Made by a program: the position numbers and the translations under genes. Under the pieces are notes generated by a model. The model was not told the origin of the DNA. It saw nothing but the letters and a program-made list of their open reading frames with translations, and made no database searches. From contig JBBCIN010000003.1 of the NCBI GenBank assembly GCA_037200885.1, forward strand, positions 1,364,001 through 1,428,000: 64,000 nucleotides of DNA, written 5' to 3'. This document shows, in pieces, positions 44,703-53,002 of the stretch (its first letter is position 1; each line of letters starts with the position of its first letter). The stretch is from PMG-095 sp037200885 (GTDB lineage: Bacteria; Myxococcota_A; Polyangia; Polyangiales; Polyangiaceae).

Positions 44703-45257
44703 ATGCGAACTTTTCGAGCGTCCTTTTTCGCGACCATCCTCCTCACCCTCTCAGCCTGTGGCGGCGCGCCCGCCGAACCGGCAGCGCCTCCCCCGCCTCC
44801 TCCTGCCGCAGCGCCCGAACCCGCTCCGAGCGCCTCCGCGAGTGCCGCGCCGGAAGCACCGAAGCCTGCTGAAACCGCTGCCGCACCCGAGGCGCCCCCG
44901 TCCGGACACGACGTGTGGAAAGAGGGCATGACGAAGGACGAAGAGATCGCCTTCATGAAGAAGAACGTCGTGCCCGAGATGGGGCCCGTCTTCAAAGGCT
45001 ACAACGCCAAACGCTACGCAGAGTTTAGTTGCAAGACCTGCCACGGTCCGAAGTTCAAAGAACCGAAAGACTACTTGCCGAAGCTCACCTTCAAGGACGG
45101 CAAGCTCACGGCTTTCGCCGAGAAGCCCGAGATCGCCAAGTTCATGGCAGAGCAAGTCGAACCACACATGGCCACCGCGTTGGGCTTGAAGCCGTACGAC
45201 ATGACGACCCACACCGGCTTCGGCTGCAACGGTTGCCACACCGTGCAAATGAAGTGA
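44703..45257 (+). CDS. Lipoprotein with two CxxCH heme c motifs
   Basis: 184 residues. Lipobox at LTLSAC, then a Pro/Ala-rich linker (APPPPPPAAAPEPAPSAS) to about residue 70. The globular part holds two CxxCH motifs, CKTCHG and CNGCHT, the second only about 8 residues from the end. This is a small diheme cytochrome-type lipoprotein, presumably an electron carrier on the periplasmic face of a membrane. No oxidase or reductase gene is adjacent. Confidence 0.82.
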   Translation: MRTFRASFFATILLTLSACGGAPAEPAAPPPPPPAAAPEPAPSASASAAPEAPKPAETAAAPEAPPSGHDVWKEGMTKDEEIAFMKKNVVPEMGPVFKGYNAKRYAEFSCKTCHGPKFKEPKDYLPKLTFKDGKLTAFAEKPEIAKFMAEQVEPHMATALGLKPYDMTTHTGFGCNGCHTVQMK

Positions 45258-45271
45258 GCCCCCGCATGCGG

Positions 45272-45295
45272 CTGGCGCGCACACGGGCGCGCCAG
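45272..45295 (+). terminator. Hairpin after the heme lipoprotein gene
   Basis: A perfect 9-base stem, ctggcgcgc at 45272-45280 and gcgcgccag at 45287-45295, with a 6-base loop, begins 15 bases after the stop codon. There is no T-run after it, so termination efficiency is uncertain; it could also stabilise the mRNA 3' end. Confidence 0.5.
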
Positions 45296-45394
45296 CAAAC
45301 CCGACAAAATTAGCCCAATCCGGGTCGGGCGGGGAGCCAGGGCCCGGCTCAGAAATCGATTGCCGAGGCTCCCGCCACCCGGCATGATTTTGGG

Positions 45395-45835
45395 ATGTCC
45401 AACCGTCTGTCTAGGGACACCGAGGATGCAGCGAAGGTGCTCTCGGCACTGCGCGACAAGTATCATCCCCACGAAACGCTCAGAGAAAAGCTGAGCGCAG
45501 CCGAAGATCTGCGAGCCAAGCTGGTTAACGTCGCTACGGGCGTGCGGCAATGGAGCATCAAGGCGGCGGGGGATGACACGCTCGTGACCCTCAGCCAGGC
45601 CGGCACCGTGCGCGTACACACCGATCCCGAAACTGGACAGATCCGACTCTCCGCTGACGAGACCACGTTTCACGCGCCTGCGCTGGAATATGATCCGGTC
45701 CTACACGAGTGGATCGGCAGCGAATTCGACACCGAGCTCGTGTTGCCGCCGGGGGAGAAGCGCCCGCGCAAGGCCGCGCTGGTCGCGCTGACCGAACGAA
45801 TCGTCAGCTTGCTGGAGAAGCCGACCCCAGGCTGA
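45395..45835 (+). CDS. Small soluble protein of unknown function
   Basis: 146 residues, no signal peptide or membrane helix. The N-terminal half is helical (KVLSALRDKYHPHETLREKL), the C-terminal half strand-like (TLVTLSQAGTVRVHTDPETG; QIRLSADETTFHAPALEYDP). No family recognised. Amino-acid usage is as in neighbours and the frame is clean, so I treat it as real. Confidence 0.6.
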   Translation: MSNRLSRDTEDAAKVLSALRDKYHPHETLREKLSAAEDLRAKLVNVATGVRQWSIKAAGDDTLVTLSQAGTVRVHTDPETGQIRLSADETTFHAPALEYDPVLHEWIGSEFDTELVLPPGEKRPRKAALVALTERIVSLLEKPTPG

Positions 45836-45983
45836 GCGAGTGCTCACGCCCGGCGGTCGTTTTTTCGAGCCGACTCGTCTGGCGGGGCGAGGCGGGTGGC
45901 GGGATCGACAAGATCAGCCGCGCTCGCTTTTGTTCGTACATGAGCGTCTCCGCGGCCCGCGCTCCCGAACGGCAGCGCGCCCG

Positions 45984-46649
45984 CTAGGAGATGCGAATCA
46001 GCGCGAAGCCGTCGTAGCCCTTGCTGCCCACGGTTTGGACCGTGGTGGCGCTGACAGCAGGAGTGTTCGAAACCAGTTCATTGAAGCGGCGAACACCCTG
46101 CACATTCGCGTCAGAACTCGAGGCATCGAGCACCGCGCCCTTGCGAATCACGTTGTCGACGACGATCACACTGCCTGAGCGGGTCAGCTTGAGGGACCAC
46201 TCGAAATAGTCCGGGATACTCTGCTTGTCCGCATCGATGAAAACGAAGTCGAACGGCGGTGTCCCCTCGCTCACGAGCGCGGCCAAGGAATCCAGCGCTC
46301 TCCCGATCCGGATGTCGACCAGCGCCGACAGGCCGGCTCGCTCGACGTTCGCCCGCGCGACCTGCGCGTGCTTGGGATCCAGCTCGAGCGTGACCAACCG
46401 ACCATTGCTAGGGAGCGCCCGCGCGAGCCAGATGGCACTGTAGCCAGCCAGCGTGCCGATTTCGAGGATGCGCGCCGAGCGTTGCATTTGCGCAAGCAGG
46501 GATAAAAACTTCCCCTGATTGGGCGCGACGTTGATGGCTGGAAGGCCCGCCGCATTGCTCGCGGCGAGCGCCGCTTCGAGCACCGGATCGCTCGGTAACA
46601 TCAGGTTCGAGACGTATTCATCGACGCGGGTCCACTGTTCTTGAGTCAT
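45984..46649 (-). CDS. SAM-dependent O-methyltransferase (family 3, catechol-OMT-like)
   Basis: 221 residues from ATG 46649 (MTQEQWTRVDEY). SAM motif RILEIGTLAGYSAIWLARAL, GRLVTLELDPKHAQVARANV, then FDFVFIDADKQSIPDYFEW with the metal-binding Asp and VIVVDNVIRKGAV. This is the typical bacterial O-methyltransferase of the caffeoyl-CoA/catechol class, acting on small hydroxyl-bearing compounds; substrate not determinable. The upstream 55 open codons are not family-like. Convergent with the small protein at 45395. Confidence 0.93.
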   Translation of the reverse strand: MTQEQWTRVDEYVSNLMLPSDPVLEAALAASNAAGLPAINVAPNQGKFLSLLAQMQRSARILEIGTLAGYSAIWLARALPSNGRLVTLELDPKHAQVARANVERAGLSALVDIRIGRALDSLAALVSEGTPPFDFVFIDADKQSIPDYFEWSLKLTRSGSVIVVDNVIRKGAVLDASSSDANVQGVRRFNELVSNTPAVSATTVQTVGSKGYDGFALIRIS

Positions 46650-46695
46650 GACTCTCCTGGTTCGATTGGCTCGGTCGTTGCTATAGTTGCCGAAG

Positions 46696-47361
46696 ATGCA
46701 CTCTAAGCTGGCTTGGGTATACGCGCTGTCGACCTTCATCCTCGCCGGAACCGCGCACGCGCAAGCGCCCCCGCCGGAATGGAATCCGCCGCAATATCTG
46801 GCACATATCAGCATTCAGGCTGCCCCGTCCACGGAGCTCGAGGTGGTGCCGTCGGGCGGCGGAACGGGTTCGGCGGCCGTCGCTCACTGCACGGAGTACT
46901 GCGACTTCTGGGCGTTGCCAGGAAAGTACACCCTGTATTCTCGCGACCACAGCACCGGCGAGCGCAAGGATCTTTCCCTGCATATCAAACAATCGAGTCG
47001 CTTCGAGCTCGAAGCAGGCGACGACGACGCCCGCACGACGGGGCTGGTGCTGGGGATCGGCGGCTCCGCAGCCATCATCACCGGCTTCATCTTGATCGCG
47101 CCCGCGCTGTTCTCTGCCATGTGTGAGGGCCCGTGCGAGACGAAAGGCGAGCAGGACGCGGCGGCCGTGGGCTTGGGCCTGTTACTTGCTGGCGCGATCG
47201 TCACACCCATTGGCTGGACCATGTACGTTCACAATCGCACCCGGCTGAAGCGAATCGATGAACGGTCCCGACGGGCGAACGAAATCACCGATCAAGTGCG
47301 AGTGGGCGTCATGAGTATCGGCCTCCGCGGGCTTGGCCTCGGCGGGGTGGCCACGTTCTGA
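46696..47361 (+). CDS. Exported protein with two C-terminal membrane helices
   Basis: 221 residues from ATG 46696; a TTG start lies 9 bases earlier. Signal peptide cleaved near AHAQA. A small beta domain (APSTELEVVPSGGG; LPGKYTLYSRDHSTGERKDL) with an internal Cys pair (HCTEYC) is followed by two hydrophobic helices (GIGGSAAIITGFILIAPAL; GLGLLLAGAIVTPIGWTMYV) and a basic cytoplasmic tail. The layout parallels the membrane part of the TPR proteins at 15122 and 31749 but without TPRs. Function unknown. Confidence 0.65.
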   Translation: MHSKLAWVYALSTFILAGTAHAQAPPPEWNPPQYLAHISIQAAPSTELEVVPSGGGTGSAAVAHCTEYCDFWALPGKYTLYSRDHSTGERKDLSLHIKQSSRFELEAGDDDARTTGLVLGIGGSAAIITGFILIAPALFSAMCEGPCETKGEQDAAAVGLGLLLAGAIVTPIGWTMYVHNRTRLKRIDERSRRANEITDQVRVGVMSIGLRGLGLGGVATF

Positions 47362-47362
47362 C

Positions 47363-47878
47363 TCAGCCGGCGGCTTCGTGCTCCAAAAGCCAGCGTTTGC
47401 GCTCGAGGCCACCACCGTAGCCGGTGAGCGAAGCGTTGGCACCGATCACGCGGTGACACGGGACGACGATTGCGATCGGGTTGGAGCCGTTCGCGAGTCC
47501 GACCGCGCGGACCGCCGCGGGTCGTCCAATTTCCTTGGCCAGCGCGCCGTAGCTCAGTGTCTTCCCACTCGGAATTTGCCGCAACGCGGTCCAGACTTGG
47601 TTTTGAAAATCGGTACCGCTGGTCGCGACACGCAGCGTTGCAATCGCTTCCAGTTCGCCCGCGAAATAGGCGAGCACAGCGCGCTTCGCGACTGATTCCT
47701 TGCCGCGCTCGCGCAGCGCGAGTTTGACATTGCGATAGTAGCGACGGAGCAGCCGTTGCGTGCGTTCGTGGTGGTCTTCCCAATCGAGCGCGTGCACCAA
47801 GCCTTGCTCGTCCGTTACCAGCAGCATGGGCCCAGTCGGCGTATCGAAGCGTTCGGTCTGAAATGTCTGAGTGTCCAT
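47363..47878 (-). CDS. ogt: Methylated-DNA--[protein]-cysteine S-methyltransferase
   Basis: 171 residues from ATG 47878 (MDTQTFQTERFDTPTGPMLL). Suicide repair enzyme removing O6-methylguanine. The active-site block is NPIAIVVPCHRVIGANASLT with the acceptor Cys, and the recognition-helix block is VWTALRQIPSGKTLSYGALA. It is transcribed away from the Ada-AlkA fusion gene; the 146 bases between them carry a perfect inverted repeat that probably controls both. Confidence 0.96.
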   Translation of the reverse strand: MDTQTFQTERFDTPTGPMLLVTDEQGLVHALDWEDHHERTQRLLRRYYRNVKLALRERGKESVAKRAVLAYFAGELEAIATLRVATSGTDFQNQVWTALRQIPSGKTLSYGALAKEIGRPAAVRAVGLANGSNPIAIVVPCHRVIGANASLTGYGGGLERKRWLLEHEAAG

Positions 47879-47939
47879 TGGCTCCTCGTTTCTCCTGGGC
47901 TCATTGTCGGGCCGAGTCGCCAATCGGGCTGGCGGAATA

Positions 47940-47981
47940 CGGACATGGACGTCCCCCGGCGGCAACGGAGGTCCATGTCCG
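47940..47981. promoter_or_regulatory. Perfect 11-bp inverted repeat between divergent ogt and Ada-AlkA genes
   Basis: Arms cggacatggac (47940-47950) and gtccatgtccg (47971-47981) are exact reverse complements separated by 20 bases. It lies 62 bases upstream of the ogt start and 44 upstream of the ada-alkA start, a good place for a shared operator. The AraC-type DNA-binding domain of the adjacent fusion protein, switched by methylation of its Cys as in E. coli Ada, is the obvious candidate ligand. Binding is inferred. Confidence 0.6.
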
Positions 47982-48024
47982 AAAACCGCTAGAATGGCTG
48001 GAGCGCGCGTGGCACATAGCCGGG

Positions 48025-49470
48025 ATGGATCTCGATCACGAGGCTTGCTACCGCGCGCTTTCGCAGCGCGACTCACGTTTCGACGGACGCTTCTTCACGG
48101 CCGTCAAGACGACCGGGATCTATTGCCGGCCGGTCTGCCCCGCACGCACGCCCCTTGCCAAGAACGTGGTCTTCTACCCCACCGCCGCAGCCGCACAGGA
48201 AGCGGGCTTCCGCCCATGCTTGCGCTGCCGGCCAGAGACCGCGCCGGACATGGGCGCTTGGCGCGGCAGCTCCAACACCGTTTCGCGCGCGCTCTCTCTG
48301 ATCGAGCTCGGAGCGTTGGATCAGGGAGATGTCGAGACATTGGCAGAACGGCTCGGCTTGGGTGAGCGCCAGCTGCGTCGACTCTTTCGACAACACCTCG
48401 GCGCCTCGCCGGTCGGCGTTGCGCAGACGCGTCGAGTCTTGCTCGCCAAACAACTGATCCACGAAACGCGTTTGCCCATGGCCGAGATCGCCTTCGCTTC
48501 CGGGTTCGGTAGCGTGCGTCGTTTCAACGAAGCATTCCTGGCTCTGTTCCAGCGCGCGCCAGGCGAGCTCCGGCGTTTGGGCGGCGAGGACGTAGTGGTC
48601 AGAGCCAACGGGGAATTCAGCCTGCTCCTTCGCTATCAGCCGCCCTATGAATGGCCGGCGATGCTGGAATTTCTGCGCCAGCGCGCGATCACTGGCTTGG
48701 AAAGCGTCACTGACGGCCGCTATTCGCGAACGGTCCTTCTGGACGAGATCCAAGGCTCCATCTCGATCGAGCCCGCGGCAGGAAACGCGCTACGCGCCGG
48801 CATTCGCGTCTCGAAACTTTCGATCGTCCCCGGCATCATCGCGCGCTTGCGACGTGTCTTCGATCTCGCCGCCGATCCGCTGGCCATCGCTCTGCACCTG
48901 TCGAAAGACCCAGTGCTCGCCCCTTTGGTCGCCAAGCGACCCGGTCTGCGCGTGCCCGGCGCGTGGGACGGCTTCGAGTTGGCAATCCGCGCCGTGCTCG
49001 GGCAACAGATCACGGTCACGGCCGCCGTACGGCTGGCCGCGCGCTTGGTCAGAACGTTTGGCGAGCCGATAGCCACGCCCGCGCATGGCCTGAGCCATTT
49101 CTTCCCACGCCCCGAGGTGCTCGCCAACGCCGACTTGACGACGCTCGGCATGCCCAAGAGCCGCGCCGCGACGCTCTCGGCGGTGGCAGCCGCGCTGGTC
49201 GAAAACCCGGAAATTTTCGCGAACAACTGTGGACTCGAAGAAGCCGTGCAGCGGCTGCGCGCGATCCGCGGCGTCGGTGAATGGACCGCGCAGTACATCG
49301 CTCTCCGTCAGCTGCGTGAGCCCGACGCTTTCCCCGCTTCCGATCTGGGCGTGATGCGGGCATTGGCCGACGAACGCGGAGTTCGCCCCAAAGCGGAGGA
49401 GGTGCTGGCCCGCGCCGAACGCTGGCGCCCGTGGCGCGCTTACGCCGCTCAACACCTGTGGGCGGCCTAG
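48025..49470 (+). CDS. Ada-type regulator fused to AlkA-type DNA-3-methyladenine glycosylase
   Basis: 481 residues from ATG 48025 (MDLDHEACYRALSQRDSRFD). Residues 10-75 are an AdaA methyl-phosphotriester domain with all four zinc Cys, C34, C38, C65 and C68 (GIYCRPVCPART; FRPCLRCRP), spaced as in E. coli Ada. Residues about 95-190 are an AraC-type double HTH (LAERLGLGERQLRRLFRQHL; MAEIAFASGFGSVRRFNEAF). The rest is an AlkA glycosylase with helix-hairpin-helix LRAIRGVGEWTAQYIALRQL and the catalytic Asp region FPASDLGVMRAL. It should sense alkylation damage, switch on transcription and excise alkylated bases. The Ogt activity that E. coli Ada carries in the same chain is here the separate divergent gene. 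Confidence 0.95.
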   Translation: MDLDHEACYRALSQRDSRFDGRFFTAVKTTGIYCRPVCPARTPLAKNVVFYPTAAAAQEAGFRPCLRCRPETAPDMGAWRGSSNTVSRALSLIELGALDQGDVETLAERLGLGERQLRRLFRQHLGASPVGVAQTRRVLLAKQLIHETRLPMAEIAFASGFGSVRRFNEAFLALFQRAPGELRRLGGEDVVVRANGEFSLLLRYQPPYEWPAMLEFLRQRAITGLESVTDGRYSRTVLLDEIQGSISIEPAAGNALRAGIRVSKLSIVPGIIARLRRVFDLAADPLAIALHLSKDPVLAPLVAKRPGLRVPGAWDGFELAIRAVLGQQITVTAAVRLAARLVRTFGEPIATPAHGLSHFFPRPEVLANADLTTLGMPKSRAATLSAVAAALVENPEIFANNCGLEEAVQRLRAIRGVGEWTAQYIALRQLREPDAFPASDLGVMRALADERGVRPKAEEVLARAERWRPWRAYAAQHLWAA

Positions 49471-49513
49471 CCATGCCGAACGCCGAACGCCTGGCAGCGC
49501 GTGACTTACGCGC

Positions 49514-50257
49514 TCAATTGCCTACGGCGTAGGCCGCGCAGGCGGCCACCGCGGCCGCTGCGATCAACATCGCAGCATGATGCCAATGAACCGCGGAATA
49601 CGCGCCTGAGCTCGCACCGGCCAAGAAGCTTGCGGCGATGGTTCCGAGCAGCAGCACTTTCGGCGCCGCGGGCCGCTCTGCTGGATTGCGACCGAGGACG
49701 AGCTGAACCCGTGTGACCTCCGACAAAGACCGCCGCCAGAAGCGGAACCAACGCGCTGCTTCGATGCCGAGATCCGTCACCACGCCGGTCAGATGCGTCG
49801 TGCGCACGACGGCGCCGGACAGGCGCGAAACGAGCGCGTTTTGCAGCCCCATCGCCGCGCACAAGAGCGCCGCCTCGGCGTCTTGCACTCGCGGGTGAGC
49901 CGAGGTCGTGGCATAGGATAGCCAGGTGAAGAGTAGCAAGAGCAACGCCTCGGTCGCCAACGCCAAGGCGTACGCGCGCGAGCTCCGCACACCCCAGAAC
50001 CGACTCTCGATGATGACACTCGCGCTGAACGCACCCGCGAAAAAGCAAAGCACTAAACTGAGTGCCGCCACTGCCGCAGCGTACTGGCCGGTCGCCGCGT
50101 CGTTCGCGAGCCGCCCCACGTTACCCGTCACGTGCGAGCTGAACACTCCGATCAGAACGAAGCCGCTAGAATTGACGAAGCCTCCTACGAAGGCCAGGTA
50201 ACCTGCGAGCCAACGATTTTGGCTGTCCGAGCGCGCGCTTCCTTCACGAGAGAACAA
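49514..50257 (-). CDS. DUF1275 (YoaK-like) membrane protein
   Basis: 247 residues with about six hydrophobic helices. Family blocks: LAGYLAFVGGFVNSSGFVLI, FSSHVTGNVGRLAND, GLQNALVSRLSGAVVRTTHL and TGVVTDLGIEAARW. DUF1275/YoaK proteins are inner-membrane proteins of unknown transport or enzymatic role. Convergent with the Ada-AlkA gene, 43 bases apart. Confidence 0.92.
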   Translation of the reverse strand: MFSREGSARSDSQNRWLAGYLAFVGGFVNSSGFVLIGVFSSHVTGNVGRLANDAATGQYAAAVAALSLVLCFFAGAFSASVIIESRFWGVRSSRAYALALATEALLLLLFTWLSYATTSAHPRVQDAEAALLCAAMGLQNALVSRLSGAVVRTTHLTGVVTDLGIEAARWFRFWRRSLSEVTRVQLVLGRNPAERPAAPKVLLLGTIAASFLAGASSGAYSAVHWHHAAMLIAAAAVAACAAYAVGN

Positions 50258-50623
50258 CCCTGGCAGGGTACGCGCCCCACGGTTTCGTGACGAGCGAACG
50301 CCACCGACTGGGCATTTTCCGCAAATATTCCGCTCAGGTCTTTCCGACGGGCAGGGGGCCTCGAGCGGATTGGGGCACGTCGGTTGACGTTAATTCTTGG
50401 GGGCGAGAAAAAATTCACGCATCTGGCGAATAATGTCGCCGCGCCACACTTTGAATCAGTTGTCCGCCAATAACCAATTCGAGCTCAGTCGAGTTGCGCG
50501 GGCGGAGCCCAGTGTCGTGTTATTGTGTCTCATGGCTGGGGCGCCAAAATGCACTTTGTTTGGCGAGGCATCGGAGTTCGTTTGCCGAGTGATGGCCGGG
50601 GCTGGCAGAAGCAGAGGATAGCG
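50258..50623. other. Divergent intergenic region upstream of the DUF1552 gene
   Basis: 366 bases between the DUF1275 start and the DUF1552 start. TTGACG at 50384-50389 could be a -35 element, but no good -10 follows at 16-18 bases. The longer open frame that reads into the DUF1552 gene starts inside this region and lacks a signal peptide, so I exclude it. A ribosome-site-like AGAGGA precedes the ATG at 50624. Confidence 0.4.
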
Positions 50624-52252
50624 ATGGGTATGAACCGAAGAATCTTCCTGCGAGGCCTGGGCGGGGCTGTCGTGGCTGCGCCGTTCCTCGCGTCGCTCGC
50701 GAGCCGCCGTGCCAAGGCGCAGTCGGTCGCTCCACCGAAGCGGCTGATCGTGATGTTCACGCACTACGGCTGCATCACGAACCGGTTCTTTCCAGCGAAG
50801 TCCCACGGGCCGCTCACCGCCGCAGATCTGTTGTCCACGACGCTCGCGCCGCTCGCGCCGTATGTCGGGAAGCTGCTCATCCCGCGCGGCATCCGCACCA
50901 TGAATGAGTGGACCGCCGGCTTGTTGCGCGGCCAAGGAAACGACACCTATGGTCAGGCCAGCGGTTCGTACTTCACTTGCCAGCCGCTGACTCCCAACAG
51001 TGACAATCCGTTCGATTTCAGTCCATCGGTCAAGTTTCCTCCCCTGGCGATGGGGCCTTCATTGGATCACGTGATGGCGCAACAACTGAGCCCCAAAGGC
51101 ACTCCGCTGTTGATGCGAGTCGGGAACGTGACCGATGGCCCCCAGTCGGCCATCTCATACTCCGCGGCATCGACGATATTTGCGGGCGTTGGCCAGCCCA
51201 CGCCAGTCTTCAGCGCTCTCACAGGCCTGTTTCAAGCTGGCCCGATGTCACCAGACTCCTACCAGGCTGCTCGCGGCAAGAGTGTGATCGATCTGGTGCG
51301 CGACGACCTCGACACTCTGAGCCGGTTGGACATGAGTAACTCGGACAAGCAAAAGCTGCAGGCTTGGACGGACCTCCTTCACGAAACCGGGATGGCGATC
51401 GGCCCGGAGTGCAGCCAAGACACCGCTACGAGACAGGGCGCCACGCAAGCGAACGTCGACGCGGTGTCGCACGGAGCGTTCGGCGAAGACGTGCTCACCG
51501 CCCAGATTAGCGACGGCCTGGACGGAGCGGACGTGCACTCGGCCTTGGCGGTGCTTGCGGCCGCCTGCAACTCCAACCCCATTATCTTTCTGAAGTACCC
51601 GCCAAACTACCTGTTCAAGGGGCTCGGCCTGAGCACCCAAGCCGGTGGGCTCGCGACGCGGATTGGCACGGCGGAGATGGTGGGCACTTGTATGCCGGGC
51701 GTGATCGACATGCTGCTCCAGATCGATGCCTACTACACGCGGAAGTTCGCCAAGCTCGTCGGGCTCCTGGATAGCATTCCGGAAGCTGACGGATCGACGA
51801 TTCTCGACAATAGCGCCGCGGTCTGGTTCCAAGAGGTTTCGGACGGCTGCGCCCGCAATCACAACAACATTCCGATCATTCAGGCCGGCAGCGCGGGCGG
51901 TTACTTCAAGACCGGTTGGACCGTGAACGTCGATGGCGGCTCGGCAACATTGTCGAACGGCAACAGTGAATCAGTGTGCACGCCTGAAACGTCGGACAAG
52001 GTCGATGGCACCAAGCAATCGACCGGAACCGATCCGACGCTCGCCAATGCACCGGTCAACAAGTATTACTGCAACCTGATGAACGCCCTGGGCGTGAAGG
52101 CCGGCGAGGACGGCTTCCCCGCGGTCGGCGGTACGGCAGAAGTCATCAAATTCGGCATGTACGACAAGACCGAAGACTTCATCCACGGTGACATCAATCC
52201 CCACGTCATTCATGACCCGGGTGAGTTCACCGCTCTGAAAGCCAACGCCTGA
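50624..52252 (+). CDS. Tat-exported DUF1552 family protein
   Basis: 542 residues from ATG 50624 (a second ATG lies two codons later). The N-terminus is a twin-arginine signal (MNRRIFLRGLGGAVVAAPFL, cleavage near AKAQ), so it is exported folded. The body matches DUF1552: LIVMFTHYGCITNRFFPAKS, SLDHVMAQQLSP, NSAAVWFQEVSDGCARNHNN (with residues like those of phosphatase/sulfatase-type folds) and the C-terminal FIHGDINPHVI. In planctomycetes and myxobacteria DUF1552 genes usually accompany DUF1588/DUF1592 cytochrome-containing genes; none is here. Catalytic role unknown. Confidence 0.88.
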   Translation: MGMNRRIFLRGLGGAVVAAPFLASLASRRAKAQSVAPPKRLIVMFTHYGCITNRFFPAKSHGPLTAADLLSTTLAPLAPYVGKLLIPRGIRTMNEWTAGLLRGQGNDTYGQASGSYFTCQPLTPNSDNPFDFSPSVKFPPLAMGPSLDHVMAQQLSPKGTPLLMRVGNVTDGPQSAISYSAASTIFAGVGQPTPVFSALTGLFQAGPMSPDSYQAARGKSVIDLVRDDLDTLSRLDMSNSDKQKLQAWTDLLHETGMAIGPECSQDTATRQGATQANVDAVSHGAFGEDVLTAQISDGLDGADVHSALAVLAAACNSNPIIFLKYPPNYLFKGLGLSTQAGGLATRIGTAEMVGTCMPGVIDMLLQIDAYYTRKFAKLVGLLDSIPEADGSTILDNSAAVWFQEVSDGCARNHNNIPIIQAGSAGGYFKTGWTVNVDGGSATLSNGNSESVCTPETSDKVDGTKQSTGTDPTLANAPVNKYYCNLMNALGVKAGEDGFPAVGGTAEVIKFGMYDKTEDFIHGDINPHVIHDPGEFTALKANA

Positions 52253-52394
52253 GCGTGAAGCTCCGGCTCGAAGTGTCGGCGCGATGACGTCGCTACTCGA
52301 TAAAATTCGCAAGGCACGAGAAGTGCGGACTGAATTCGCGGCGCGCGCATCGCGTCCGGTGCAACGGCCGGGATTTTGCAGAGGGTGAGTGGAG

Positions 52395-52769
52395 ATGCGC
52401 GCAAACTCTGCACGAGTCCTGATCGTCGATGACAACGAAGAGGCCACAGATCTGCTTGCGCAGTTGATCGGCCGGCGCGGACATCAGGTTCGCGTGGCCC
52501 ACGACGTGGAGGACGCGCTGCGCGTGGCCAAGGCGTTCAAACCGGACGTCGCCTTGCTCGACATCATGATTCGCCATGAATCAGGCTTTTTCCTGGCGCG
52601 AGAGCTGCTCGAGATACCGGGGCTAAAGAGCTGCCGCTTGATCGCGATGAGCGGATTCGAGCTGGAACGGCACCGCGAGGTCAGCGAGGCGGTCGGTTTT
52701 CGCTGGCGGTTCAGCAAGCCAATCGATCCCACCAGCCTGTTCGAGGCGATCGAGTCGCTAGAGAACTGA
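52395..52769 (+). CDS. Single-domain response regulator
   Basis: 124 residues from ATG 52395 (a GTG lies 6 bases upstream). CheY-like receiver: ARVLIVDDNEEATDLLAQLI with the acidic pair, phospho-acceptor Asp in VALLDIMIRHESG, Thr/Ser position in LIAMSG and Lys in FSKPI. No output domain. In the DUF1552 neighbourhood it is an orphan; it may receive phosphate from a kinase elsewhere. GGTGAGTGGAG immediately upstream serves as ribosome site. Confidence 0.9.
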   Translation: MRANSARVLIVDDNEEATDLLAQLIGRRGHQVRVAHDVEDALRVAKAFKPDVALLDIMIRHESGFFLARELLEIPGLKSCRLIAMSGFELERHREVSEAVGFRWRFSKPIDPTSLFEAIESLEN

Positions 52770-53002
52770 CCGCAGCCAAGCAGCGACGTGCGAGGCGCGA
52801 TGTCACAGGCGGCGGAACCAATGCGCGGCACTTTAAAGCAGGTTCACGCTGCGGGGATGCCACTATGCCCCAAGCGATCGCGGTGGCCGGCCGGCGTCTC
52901 CTACCGCACAGCTGCCACCATGTCGCGAAGGGGGCTAAATTCGCCGCGTTGGTTCGTGATCGGTTCGTGCTCGTCGCGACGACCTCGCGACCGGCCAGGA
53001 GC

